Part shown: in pieces, positions 33,869 to 45,695 of the stretch
Position numbering within the stretch: position 1 is the first letter of the stretch
How the letters are laid out: each line of letters begins with the position of its first letter
NCBI GenBank assembly: GCA_022036555.1
Contig: CM039130.1
Coordinates: 14,089,840-14,153,839, forward strand
Length of the DNA stretch: 64,000 nucleotides
Reading direction: 5' to 3'
From: Microstegium vimineum
Taxonomy: Eukaryota > Streptophyta > Magnoliopsida > Poales > Poaceae
The notes under the pieces: generated by a model
What the model was told of the DNA's origin: nothing
The model's input: only the letters and a program-made list of their open reading frames with translations
The model's database searches: none
Made by a program: the position numbers and the translations under genes

Positions 33869-36475
33869 ATGTCGGCGACGGCGGCGGCGATCCGTTCCGG
33901 GGAGCTCCTCGCGTGCCCCGTCGCGCTGCGGCGAGCGCCCGTGACGGTGTCGGTGGTGTCAGTGCGGACGAGGGCGAGGGGCGCCGCCGTGGCGGTGCGG
34001 GCGGAGGCGACGGCCGAGGGGGTAGGGGAAGGGGGGAAGAAGGCGGCTGGGAAGAAGAGGCCGGCGAGCGGGATCACCAAGCCGAAGCCCATCTCTCCGG
34101 AGCTTCGGGAGTTCGTCGGCGGCGCGGCGGAGCTGCCCCGGACCGAGGCCATCAAGCTGGTCTGGGCGCACATCAAGGGCAACAACCTCCAGGTTCGATC
34201 CCCGACCCGTCGCTATCTATCCCTGTACATTTTTTCATTCGTCTAGTATGTGCCGCAACGTGACTGTGTGCTAGTGAGATTTAGTTGTGTTTTGGTTATC
34301 AATATTTTTGGCTGCATTGTGTTTGCTTGTCTGATTTGATTGAGTCCGATCGGTAGTTGAAGTAATCTGGGTCTGAGAATTGTGTGCAATTGAGTGAAGG
34401 ATCTGTATGCATTTGTGAGGAAGGCTATGCACATAGCATAAATATATGTGTCATTGCTGTAGTTACTAATCTGTATGTTTAGTTTAGTTTAGATTAGATT
34501 ATTTTTCGCAGTGTTCCACAAGGCACTCGCCTAGGTGTGCTTAAGCGCTAGGCGGAGGGGCACCGCCTGTCCAGGAGATAGTTAGAGATAGGTGGTGTCC
34601 CGCAGATCCCTAGCAGAGACTTCAGGTGGTGGCAGAGGAGGCGGGGATGTTGCACGGTGACGGCAGAAAATCAGGGACAGCAGGCTGCGCAGAGGAGGCA
34701 GGGATGGTGGCAACGGGCAGCGCGGCCAGTTGCGAGTTGCGACTTGGAGTCGTGTGGCCAAGCTGGGAGCAGCAAATGGATAAGGTGGGAGGTGAGGTGA
34801 GGTTAGGGATCAGGCTTGCTGCTCATACTTTGGCTTGGGCTGCTTTTATGGGCCTTCCTTTACAACTCTTGGCCAGTCGGAAAAAAAAAAGGAAAAAAAA
34901 TCTTGGCCCACTGATCTCCTGTTTCTTCTTTTGTTTTAGATTTTTAGAGGTAAATGTGCATGGTTATGGAATGCCTAGAAAACGCCTATGCGCGCCTAAG
35001 CTATAGGTGGAGGGTCACCGCCTAGAGAGCGCCTAGTGCCTTTTGTAAACCTTTATGACAAGGCTGAGAAATTTTATATTGATTTTCTAAATGCTGTGTT
35101 TTGATGGCAGCATTTTCATTTCCTGGTTGGCAATGCTTGTTCTTGTCTGAATAGGAGGAATTAGTGTCATCTGTTGTGGATACTGTATAGTTTGTGGGAC
35201 CACAGACCACCATTGTAATTACTACCTCCATCACAAAAAGGATGCAATTCTAGGTCCCATCGAAATCAACTATCTTAAGTTTTACTAAGTTATAGAAAAT
35301 ATTATCAACGTGTCTGACTCAAAATAAATATATTATAAGAGTATATTTCATGATGAATCTAATGATACATATTTAGCATGATAAGTATTATTATTTTTTT
35401 GTATAAATTTGGTCCAACTTCAGATTTTATGTATTCTAAAATTGCATCCTTTCCGGACTGCAGGTGGTACCAATTTCCAATTTACCATGCTTCTCACGAT
35501 TGGCCACATTGTACTTTCTCTGATTTTTAGCCTATCATGTCACTGATTCCATAGTACTTTATCTGCCTGTGTGTTGTGCTCCTGTTTGTTTAAAGCACCA
35601 AATCATCTGAAATAGTGAACTTAGGCTTCGAATCCTTAATCACAGGTAGATCATTGATCTGTGCCCCTGTTTAACTGTTTAGGATCTGTTCACATGCTGT
35701 AATTAATTAAACATGGTGAGGGCGGGAGTGTGAAGTTATACACTGTATATAGGTGCGGATAACTTCTGTATGCACACAGATTACTATCAGACTTGACTAG
35801 TAGTTCTCTCTCAACCATAAGCAGAGACAGTGACTAAGCCGTAAGCACCTGTTGGGCCCTGGTCTCTGGTCTCTGGTCCCTGGTGGGGGTAAAATGTTGA
35901 AGGGTGCCCCAACAGAAAGCCAAATGTTATGGCACGCCTACAATCACTGATGACCCTGAAGGAATAGTTGTGTGGACCACAAACACAACATCCTTTTGTT
36001 GACATGGCTAACCAGTAACTCACTTGAATTCTGTCTACCACTAATTTCTTCCCTGAAAATTTGTGTTCCTCCGGCAATTAGAATTATTACCATTGAGGAC
36101 ATAAATTTGGGGTTCTGTGCTAATTTCTTATATTCCAAGACAGTACTTTGAGATACAATTTACTGCATCATGCTATAGTATGACTAATAAGATAATTGAC
36201 TTGTCTAGTTGTCTTGTGTGCACATGTTGTTTCTTATGGAGATATGACTCTCATATTTCAGTCATTATTTGGTGCATCTTTGTTGTAGTACTTAGTGTAG
36301 CATTGTGGAATTTTGTGGCCAAACAATTGATTATTCTCTTTGTTTCTGCATCTAGGATCCAAATGACAAGAAGATAATAATCTGTGATGACAAACTGAAG
36401 AAGATATTTGGAGGGCGTGACCGTGTTGGGTTTCTTGAAATCTCTGGGCTGCTCAACCCCCACTTTCAGAAATGA
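33869..36475 (+). CDS. SWIB-domain protein, probably plastid-targeted, 2 exons
   Basis: Exon 1 is 33869-34192 and exon 2 is 36356-36475, in phase 0, giving 147 residues. The first ~50 residues are rich in Ala, Arg, Val and Ser with almost no acidic residues until ~47, typical of a chloroplast transit peptide. A Lys/Gly/Ala linker follows, then a SWIB/MDM2-type domain from ~70: PISPELREFVGG, TEAIKLVWAHIKGNNLQ, DPNDKKIIICDDKLKKIF and RVGFLEISGLLNPHF. Stand-alone plastid SWIB proteins occur in nucleoid or transcription complexes and may affect DNA compaction; that role is inferred. The intron (2.16 kb) carries two MITE-like elements. Confidence 0.9.
34518..35047. mobile_element. Inverted-repeat element (ACAAGGCACT termini) in the SWIB intron
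   Basis: The left end ACAAGGCACTCGCCTAGG pairs with the complement of the right end ACAAAAGGCACTAGGCGC; both arms carry CGCCTAGGC-like and ACCGCCT blocks. The interior (34620-34850) is GC-rich, as if it held captured sequence, but no known domain is visible. Confidence 0.65.
35223..35469. mobile_element. Stowaway-like MITE in the SWIB intron
   Basis: Left TACCTCCATCAC...AAAGGATGCAATTCTAG pairs with the complement of the right side TACCACCTGCAGTCCGG, AAAGGATGCAATTTTAG. This is the common grass 'CTCCNTCC...GATGCAATTCTAG' repeat. A related copy lies at 61010-61275. Confidence 0.7.
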
Positions 36476-38315
36476 GATAGGAGTTTTGTAGATCACTCTC
36501 TTTTGTACTAGCTCTGGCTGATTTATGAGCACATTCTTAATGATGGTTTAAGAAAGGCAAATATGTTCCCTGAAGATGCAAGTTCTTCCTTAATCATTCA
36601 TGTTTATACCCTGTCCACCTACCATCTTAGACCTGAGTGGTGGATCGTCACATTCTTCCTTCATTATATACCTCTTAGCCTGCTCGTAGGTGACAGCTTA
36701 AAGCCAAAACCCAGTCTATGATGACCTGGGTCTACAATACGGATTTTAATTATCCTTGTCTTTGGGATACTAATGATTGCACCACTGAACTAGCTAGCGC
36801 TGATCAATGATTGCCGCCAAAACTGTTCATTTGGCAGGACAAAATGGAATATCAAATATTTTCGTGCAGAAGCCCCTCATTCAGCTCCAAGACCAAGAGG
36901 AGGAATGTTTTCCTTCAGTTCGACGCCAAACCAGTGCATCGCACATTCTGAAGTTGGTTGGTCTGTTTGATGACTTGGGATCAGGGCCCTACCCTGTTGA
37001 CTCCATCGTAAACCTGTAAATGGATGTTAACCCGGCTTCCCATGCTGGATTACAGGACGTCCTTGAACAGGTGAGCTGCTTCACATGCTCCTGTCTGGTT
37101 TTTTCCAAAAGTACAAAGGTCTGTCGTTTCCCAATGTAAACGATCCTTCTAGTCTAGATTCTACTTTTCCCATAATCGTGCATTCAGGCATCTTACAGGC
37201 TTACACAGCAATTCTTTCATGCCACTTTTCCCCCCCCTGCCTGTGATTTGTCATTGGGAAATTGTCTCATCAGTAGGCTGGTGTGATCTAGTCGTCTATT
37301 TTTGCGGTAATGACGGGTTAGATTAGAATGATAGCTGATCATGGAATGTAGTCTGATTGTGAGATGCGAGCTGCCATAAGAGGAATCGTGTAATGGACCA
37401 GAATGACACTTTTTTGTTACACTGATAACTGATTAGTGTCGGCGATCACAGCAAATGTCGGTCAATTGCGGTCGCGTAGGAGTTGAATAAAGTTGGTGTA
37501 ACCTTTCTGATAGCGAGTGGCTGCCGAGAAGGACTGGTGACTGATTCTGACTAAAGTGCGTCTTCATTTTCTCTGTGCTTTTACAAGTATAAAAAGTTCC
37601 GTTTTAGTTTTTTTTACAAAGTATACAAATGGTAGTGACCACTTTTTTTCTTCATTCTACTGGATGTTCGAGTCAGGTAGTTTTGGGTTTTTTTTTCACT
37701 TCTATATTTCATATGCTTTTTATACAAGCAATTAGGATAAGTAAATTGTTGTGATTGTGTTTTTTATTTGTATTTGTATTATAACATATCAAAGATTTAT
37801 ATAGAAATAATTATAAATTGGTAATTGTCTTTGTGCCAACACCAAATTGGCGGGTTTATGGATTTGTTTAATGGATTTTTTCTTGAAACTAAAAATTGTA
37901 TATTATACCAACATAAATTTTAAAGAGCTAAAACTGTAATTTTAATATAAAATATATGTAAGTCCCTTTTTTGCTGCCTTTTAGAATCTGTATTGTATAT
38001 ATCTTGGATCGGTGGAAGTATGATTTGGTTTCGCATTAAAAAAAGCAAAGGAAAAAATGTAGCTATTCCTGTGGATTGAGTTACGTAGCTATTCCTATGG
38101 CAGTAGAGATGTCTGGTCCACACGAATTGGTTCCGATAAAAACATAGAAAACTTTCCTGTGGGATAGATTTCACACGTAAATCATATCATGGGGAATATA
38201 TAATATAAACCATCCACTCAAAACTCTATTGTTTCTGTTCCATGTGTTTTTCTTGGAGTGTCTATTCCAACAAAACTCTTGTGTTCTTTTTATTCCGCTG
38301 TTGCGCATAGCTATT
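36476..38315. other. Downstream intergenic DNA of the SWIB gene
   Basis: The first part is 3' UTR. The stretch 36800-37070 has near-coding composition and a CAGGTGAG donor-like site at 37070, but no frame long enough to support a gene. The rest is AT-rich without recognisable content. Confidence 0.4.
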
Positions 38316-38919
38316 CCTATATATAAGGCTGGACGAAAAGCTCGCATCTCGGTAGTTCGCTCGACTCGGCTCGTTAGGGGCTCGGCTCATTTATATTTTT
38401 CAATGAGCTAAGTCAGCATTTTAGCTCGTTTAGTTAACGAGCTGGCTCGTAAGCCTAATGAGCCAAAGTTATTGACCCTAAACTTTATTAGTTTTATAAG
38501 ACTTCATGTTTTACACTTTACAATTAGTTAATGATTGGACTTTACGTTTATAAATTTGAGTTTATATGAGTTTATTTTGCTTTTAAATGAATTATGGATA
38601 ATCAATAATAGATTATGGATGTATTATATATAATATAAAATATATGTAATATATGTATAGTGTAGTATTATAATATATTAATATATATTATTTTTTATTT
38701 TATTTAAGACTTATGAATAAACAACTTTTATATTATTATTATTCTTAAATTTTAAATAAATATATATATTATATGTTTTTTTTCTGGCTCGCGAGCCTAA
38801 CGAGCCGAGTCGAGCAGGCTTTCTGGCTCGTTACGATAACGAGCCAAGTCGAACTGGCTCGTTATATTAACGAGGCAAAACGAGCCGAGCCTAACGTTAG
38901 TCCAGCCTGACCTATATAT
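38316..38919. mobile_element. MITE with AGGCTGGAC termini and 9 bp flanking repeats
   Basis: The element spans about 38326-38910. Its ends AGGCTGGAC are inverted, and the arms are rich in GGCTCGTTA / CGAGCCGAG motifs that pair with each other. CCTATATAT occurs directly outside each end (38316-38324 and 38911-38919). A 9 bp duplication suggests a Mutator-type element. The centre is very AT-rich (38460-38780). Confidence 0.75.
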
Positions 38920-41163
38920 CATAGGATTCATAGCTAAAAGGTGATTGCACTCGCACTTATTAGCCACCCACGCGATTAGATTGAGTTTAAGACTAGAATC
39001 CTAAACCAACCGATGATGTGGTATTGTCTTTATTTTGCCACAGATGCCACGATTCGGGCCGTGCTATTTGAATGGTCCAACAAGGATGAATTAGGACGAA
39101 TATATACCGATACATATATAAAGAAAAATGCTATAGAAAATTAGTAACACTTGGCTTAGAATTCTAGGTCAAATCAAGAAAAATATTGATTAGCCTGCCG
39201 TACCTAACACCGTACCCTAGGTGAAATGATAAGCGATACAACCAGCAACCTACTGAAAAACAAATAATTTGTGGAAAATGGAAGCCAGCCTTTTGTACAA
39301 CTCATTGAGGGACGCTTTTTTTTTTTATATAGACAAGCGAAACACCGCCACTATGTAAACAGATCAACCACCAATATACGCACGCCCTACACGCTCGCAG
39401 CTTTGAAACGCCTACAAAACTAGAGCGATAGATCTTGGGATTTTTTTTGTTTTCTCGAAAGCAGCACACGTTCGTTTGAACTTTTCACCATCGTTTCATT
39501 CGTGCAGTGCACGAAGGAAACGAACAGGCCTGGTTCTCCTGGGTCAAATTCTTTCAGTCTTTCTCCTACCGACGCACCACATTAAACAAAGCTTTTGACA
39601 AGTTGGTATTTTTGCCACGTTTTTGGAGGCCGTATCATCAGTGTATCTAAAAGGCGCACGCGTACGTGATTATATTTACTGTTCAGAGACTCGTTGGCAA
39701 GAACAGCTCATCAATCTGTACGGAAGTGCCAGGTCTGGCAAGAGAATGTGCACGGATATATGTGTGTGTGTGCAGAGCTGTGATATCTTTTGATACGGTA
39801 AAAGTTTTCTTAAAGCTTATGTTTGCTCCCTCCACTATTTGTGCATCAATCAAATCACTTACCTACTAATTATGCAGTGTGGTTGGAAATGCATGCACCT
39901 AATTACACTACACAAAAGAACTACTCAAACCTTTCCTCTGAGAGAGAAAACAAAACAAAACAAAAGGCTAACCGGGACATTGATCTTGTGCATGCTTGCT
40001 GTGCTTGGAACCCACTCCAACACTTATCTCTCTCTTTTTTAACATGTACTTCCATTTCACATTTTGTTGAACTTAATTAGTTGAGGTTATGTTTGGCCGG
40101 TGGTTTTCTGCGATGGCTGATGTTGTTTTGTTGTAAGAAAAAAAATATTATACCATAGCCGATAAGTTGTGCTAATAAGTTCAAGCAACAATCACATCTT
40201 ATTAAGAGATTAATTTTCACTACATAGTCCTCACCTAAATAAAGCAAAGCAAAACCGAAAGCTTTCTCAAAAGAGATTAGAGAACACCTGAGAAAGAAAG
40301 CACACCAACAAAACGAACCTTCCTGTGCCCTTATCGTGAGAGGACGACCTTGAGACTAGAGATGCCGTGGAATCAAATCCCACCGAACAAAAAGCAGCGG
40401 TTAAAATTAAATAGGATGATTGAATTTGTTGTAAAATGATACTAACATGAAAGCTCAATTAGGATGATTTGAAGTTTCTTCCATTCTTCAAAAACATTCA
40501 TGTGCATACTTCATAGAGAGTGCACGTACTACCATATTAGCAGGTCTCTTTATATACGGGATTTGAGGGTTCCTACTAAGCCAAGATTTTAGCTCATAAT
40601 CCTAGCTCATTATTGTGGCACAAGTGGGAATTCATGTTCATCCCCAAATTTTCTTTTTCTTTTCTTTTCTTTTCTTTGTAAAAAAAAGTGAATCCACTTT
40701 CGAGGAAAAGGGAGCCATTCACATCACATTGTTACCACATCATCCGTCCTAATGAGACAGGGTAGCAACATTCAAACACTTAAACCATATACACATACAC
40801 ACTACTGACTACCAAGTCCAAAAACCCCATCCAGCTAGCTACACCACACTACTGACTACACTCCTCCCAAGTCCCAAGCAGCTAACCTCAAGTTCATGCT
40901 TCCCCAATAACCAAAATCTCAAATTGATCTACCCGACAACATCACATTAGCATTAGCATTAGCATTAGCATGCACCAAACGATCAACAATCACCAACACC
41001 ACAAGAAGCACCCACACACTTATAAGGAGATCGATCATCAATCAACCCAACATCGATCAAGAGTTAGCAAGATCATCCAAGCACACATACACACACACAC
41101 ACACACACTAGCACTAGCTGCAGTAGTTAGCTAGCACAGAAGGGAAAGGGAAGCAGGGAAGGG
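38920..41163. other. Intergenic DNA and promoter/5' UTR of the membrane-protein gene
   Basis: No gene is visible. It contains a MITE-like relic near 40082-40190 (GGCTGATGTTGTTTTGTTG), a CATTAG tandem run at about 40947-40970 and a CA microsatellite at about 41086-41108 in the presumed 5' UTR. The last 150 bp are CA-rich, as often seen in plant 5' UTRs. Confidence 0.45.
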
Positions 41164-42228
41164 ATGGTGGGCGGCGCCGGCAAGATGATCCGCACGGCGC
41201 TGCACGCCTTCTTCCGGCACTACCACCCGGCGTCCTCCGCGGCGTCACTCCTGGCGCTGCCCTTCTCCGCCGCCGCGCTGCTCTCGGGCTCGCACCCGGC
41301 GCTGCAGGCGCCGTCGCACCTCCTCTCGCGCCGCCTCCGCCGCGTCCTCGTCGCCGCGGGCTTCCCGCCGGCGTCGCAGCTGCTCTTCCTCCTCAGCCAC
41401 CGCCTGTCCCAGCGCGCCTGCGCGTTCCTCGCCGCCATGCCATTCTCGCTCTCCTTCCTGCTCCTCGCCAAGGCCTGCGCCGTGCACTGCTGCTGCTCGC
41501 CCGCGGCGCCGCCGCTGGCATTGCAAGGCCAGCGCCGGCGGAAGGAGAAGACGTCCACCGCCTCCGCCGGCGGCGTCGTCCAGCTCGTGCGGTCGTCGTA
41601 CCCGGCGATGGCGAGCACGCAGCTCGTCAACTGCCTCGCGCTGCTGCTCGCCAATGCCGCCGTGTTCGCCGCGCTGCTCGCCGCGTTCAATGTCGCCGAG
41701 GCGCTGCACCTGCTGGGCGCTGTCCCACCCGGTTCGCGTCCCACCTCCAGCTCCGACAGTGGCAGCGGCAGCGGGAGCAGGGCCGTGCTCGCGCTCTCGG
41801 CCGCCGGCGTGATCGTCTACTCCGTAGCGCTGGCCAACGCGTCCGCGGTGTGCAACCTGGCCACGGTGGTGGCGGCCGCCGAGGGCCGCGGCGGCGCGCA
41901 CGCCATGCTCAAGGCGCTCCTCATGCTGCTCCGGGGTGGCGACGCCGCCACCGCCGTGGCCGCGTCCCTGCCGGCCAGCCTCGCCGCCGCCGCCGTCGAG
42001 GCGCTGTTCCAGCTCCGGGTCATGCGCCCGTACACGGCCACCGGCAAGGTGACCGCAGGGATGCTCTGCGAGGGTTTGCTCGTCGCATATATCCACGCCA
42101 TGATCTGTGTCCTCGACACCGTCATCACCAGCATGGTCTACCAGAGCTGCAAGGCCAGCCATTCTTGCCAGCTCTTAGACCTGGAGCTGGAGCTGGATGG
42201 CGACCGCAAGGATGACTTGAGAGCCTGA
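41164..42228 (+). CDS. Multi-pass membrane protein of unknown function, single exon
   Basis: One uninterrupted, very GC-rich frame of 354 residues, with ATG in a favourable GGGATGG context. Hydrophobic segments likely to span a membrane lie at about residues 28-45, 88-112, 153-180, 205-232, 258-282 and 298-325. Between the second and third is a basic loop (GQRRRKEKTS), and before the fourth a Ser/Gly-rich loop (SSSDSGSGSGS). The tail is acidic (LELELDGDRKDD). The layout resembles plant-specific transmembrane proteins of uncharacterised families (At1g31130 or At2g18690 type), but I cannot assign it firmly and no transport or catalytic motif stands out. Antisense frames in this GC-rich block are compositional shadows. 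Confidence 0.8.
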   Translation: MVGGAGKMIRTALHAFFRHYHPASSAASLLALPFSAAALLSGSHPALQAPSHLLSRRLRRVLVAAGFPPASQLLFLLSHRLSQRACAFLAAMPFSLSFLLLAKACAVHCCCSPAAPPLALQGQRRRKEKTSTASAGGVVQLVRSSYPAMASTQLVNCLALLLANAAVFAALLAAFNVAEALHLLGAVPPGSRPTSSSDSGSGSGSRAVLALSAAGVIVYSVALANASAVCNLATVVAAAEGRGGAHAMLKALLMLLRGGDAATAVAASLPASLAAAAVEALFQLRVMRPYTATGKVTAGMLCEGLLVAYIHAMICVLDTVITSMVYQSCKASHSCQLLDLELELDGDRKDDLRA

Positions 42229-44361
42229 TTTTGTTTTTCTTCCCCTGCAATTTAAGTGTTAGAAGAACATCAGTAAAGGTCAGACATCTCATGACGATGT
42301 CGATACTTATCGATAAATCTTCATTTTTGGTTTCCTATCTTGTCCTTTTTCTTCGTCTAATAAGGGTTATTAATGGCTGGTCATTATTAATAGTGCTAGG
42401 ACGACCAGCATCGGGTGGGACATTTGTAAATAATTACAGCAGAAGGGTGTATAGTGTTTCATCATATAAATAATCTACGACTTTGCATGCATTATATACT
42501 ATATATACTTGGGTTAGTGTATCACACCACATTTGCTATGTTTAAGGTTTGTTCTCTTGCTGTTTTCTGATGCTGATTGATCAGGTCCTTGAGTAGTTAA
42601 AATGTTGAATGTGTACAAAGATGTAAGTATATATGAAACAGTTGGCAGGTTAGCAGGCTTTTGACCATAAATATCAGGATCATAGTATCCTTAAAACACG
42701 CCACCCAGAGTTTTAATATCAGGACCATAAATATACTTACAAAGATGTAAGTATATATGCTGTTTTCTGATGGATTGATCATGTGATGGATAAGATCCCC
42801 CGCGCCCCCCCCCCCCCCCCCCCCCACCCACACACACACACACACATGACATGCCACCCAGAGTAGCCAGCAGCAACTTGGTTGAGTCGTTGAGATCCTG
42901 AGCCCCACCATTTGCAAGTGCATCTTTCCTTGATTCCAAAGCAAAGCAACAAGCAGGAGAAGAGCACATGCTACTGTAGGAGTGCATGGCCATTCAGATC
43001 AACTTCAACTTGGACGAGTCAGTGAGTGCTGTGCTGCTGAGTGAGTGGTGAAAATTTCAATGATTTTGCACCAGCTTTTTGTGTGTGTAATAGCTTTATT
43101 CATGGACTCCAATCCAATCCAGATCTGGGAAATATGTGCAGATTCCCAGCGCCACAATGTTACAACAACTTTGGTCCAGTAGAGGCATGGACTTTCGGTG
43201 TCACTGAACTGGATCACAAAAAGTTGTACCTGGGGACTAGGCTACATGAATAATAATTGGGAGGACGAAAAGCTAGGGCATTGTGAAGTTGATAGGCTTT
43301 TGGTATATATGTACCACCACCCAATGGGAGATGAGTACAAATTCTCTGGCTTTCAGTTAAGCTATCACTCTGTTTTGCTATTATATTATATATATTTTTT
43401 TCTGGCATGAGGACGCACTAGTTAGTAGTAAGCATTCGTAACATCCTGTGCACTCTTGTTTTCAGGGAAACCAGTAGCAAAGAATGCTAAAATAGAACAC
43501 AACTTCGTGAAAAAAAGGAGTAGTAATGTGCATACCACAAGTTTTCTTAGCAAATAACATCTGATATAAACAGCAGATAAAAACTGTTGGCCAGGACCAC
43601 CAAGTGGCTCGCCCAACATTATTCAGAAGTCTAAGACAACTCACTGTTTTATAGGAGGTCAGAATAATATTAACAATTCAAAAGTTGGATTTAGAGGCTG
43701 TCACACAAAAAAAACCAGTTTAAATAGATTATTCGAGAAAACATATTGTCACTTAAGCGTGATTGCACTTCAACTCCGGTTCAAACAAGTACCCTAGCAG
43801 TAGTAGTATTTAAAATACTGTATGATACAAGCATATAAGGTATCATGTTACGTAGTATTTTCAAGATGCAATACATAAGGTTTAGGGTACAATTCCCACA
43901 TAAAGTTAGTTGTATGAGATCCATGCCAAAAAAACGCTAATATGCTAATATGCTATCACACACATGATTAGCCTTACTTAGGTGATGTTATCATATCAGG
44001 ACACAAGCATTCAGCCAAACGTAACTTTGGCTTCAAGTGTGGTTCAGGAAGCCTCTAACTCAGAGGAATAAAATAGGGTAAGGCACTCCTTACCACTAGG
44101 ATCAAATGTCCTTGTCAAATTTCACTCTGAAAATCATTCATGGAGGTTATGACCTAATGATATATTTTTTTTTCTTCAAAAAGTTTGTGCTCAACCAACC
44201 TAATAGTACCTGAGATTCGGAGCAGATGCAGCAACATTAGATTATGACATTCTAGCCGATCTTGACAGTGATGTGCATGAAATTGTTGCAGTGATAATAG
44301 TGTCCATGACATAAGAATGAAAATATGCTTAGGAGCATAGGTTACATAGGGAACATATCCT
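42229..44361. other. Intergenic DNA including a C21/CA microsatellite
   Basis: 3' UTR of the membrane-protein gene, then AT-rich DNA. A run of 21 C residues at 42805-42825 is followed by a CA repeat to 42846. Two near-identical 20-30 bp stretches (TATACTTACAAAGATG-like) recur near 42617 and 42733. No gene is visible. Confidence 0.5.
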
Positions 44362-44716
44362 GTGCAAACCACAACTTCGTGAAAACTCGTGCAAACCATG
44401 TCAAAAAAGTTATATAAATTTATAAAAAAAAATCACACATGTAGATGATACGATGACATATAACCTTGTAAAATATCTTGTCAAAACTCGACTTCGTTTG
44501 TTAGATATAAAAATAACAAATTTCTAACAAATCATGTGGACACCTTTCTGACTTGAAATTTCTTATTTTTATATTTACAAATGAAGTCGAGTTTGGACAA
44601 GATATTTTACGATGTTGTGTATCATCATATCATCTATATGTGTGATTTTTTTGGTGAATTTAGACGAATTTTTTACCATAATTTGCACAGATTTTCACGA
44701 AAGTTGTAGTTTGCAC
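44362..44716. mobile_element. Near-perfect hairpin (fold-back MITE), ~355 bp
   Basis: The left arm, from GTGCAAACCACAACTTCGTG to about 44524, pairs along its whole ~160 bp with the complement of the right arm ending at 44716, with scattered mismatches. The unpaired loop is about 30 bp. It has no coding potential. RNA from it would form a long duplex, so it could feed small-RNA pathways. Confidence 0.85.
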
Positions 44717-45695
44717 CTCATACGTTACCATCTTTATTTTGGATATGTGCACGGTCGTAGAGGCCGGACACCTTTTCCATTTTCTAATAAAAACGTACTG
44801 CCATTAGGCTAGAAACAGAGGAAGTGCCAAGTTGAGAGAGAGAAAAAAACTATTGTACCTCATCATAATGGTGGGGCAGGCATGCCAATTGTCGACCTGA
44901 GACAGCTTTTGAGCCTACGCACATGAATCACTGCTTCATTGTACTTGTAGCTAGGCAGTTTCATTTTCCTCGCCAAAAAAAGTGAGTTTTAACTTACCAT
45001 TTAGTACAAGAAATCGAAGGAAAAGTAAGATGTTTTTTCTCCTCAGATTGAATTGACATAGCTTGGGAATTGGTCTAACAAGAAATAGCAGCATCAGAAC
45101 TGAATAATAATTGACAGGCAGTCCTACCACCTAGACATCCAGGGCAGTTCGCAGCCAGACGCAAAATTGTGCTTTTGTAGTACTTTCAACTTATTCTTGA
45201 TAATAGTGATCACAGAAAACTAAGCAAACCAAATTTGGAAGGAGGAAAATAAAGGGACATAGCAAACTACAACGCCTTGAAAGCTACAAATTACAACAAG
45301 CAAAAATGTAACTGAAAAACATCTGTACATTCACTTCTATTTTCAATCTTATTACAATAGACACAAGATCTTGTTGGATGTTGGGAATAAAATCAGAAGA
45401 TAAACATGTAACCACTGATCCATCTATAAAACATCATAAGCATATATAAATAATAACTTGGTATAACATTCTGCATGCTTGAACTTAATAACATGTACAA
45501 ACTAGAAATGATGGTGTCGTATCAGCTATCCTGTGTATCTATGGAAAAAACTGCAAACTGATACCATTTCAATTATCGGACTTTAAAAAACTTTGATGCC
45601 ATATGACTGTACGAATTGCAGGCACCCGATATTTGCCAAAAGAACGTCATCCAAACAAGAGCGGCAAGGTTCCGAGCATAGTCAACTGGTTGTTA
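44717..45695. other. AT-rich DNA downstream of the WRKY gene
   Basis: Probably includes the WRKY 3' UTR. No other feature recognised. Confidence 0.4.

Noticed and set aside
34626..35006. 126-codon + frame in the SWIB intron
   Set aside because: Lies within an inverted-repeat element and has no known motif.
36807..37070. Possible exon with CAGGTGAG donor downstream of the SWIB gene
   Set aside because: No extended frame or recognisable domain; the SWIB gene already ends at 36475 with a complete domain.
41220..42162. Long antisense frames (305 and 174 codons) opposite the membrane-protein gene
   Set aside because: Arg/Gly/Glu-rich products of GC-rich antisense DNA; the + frame has hydrophobic segments and a good start context.
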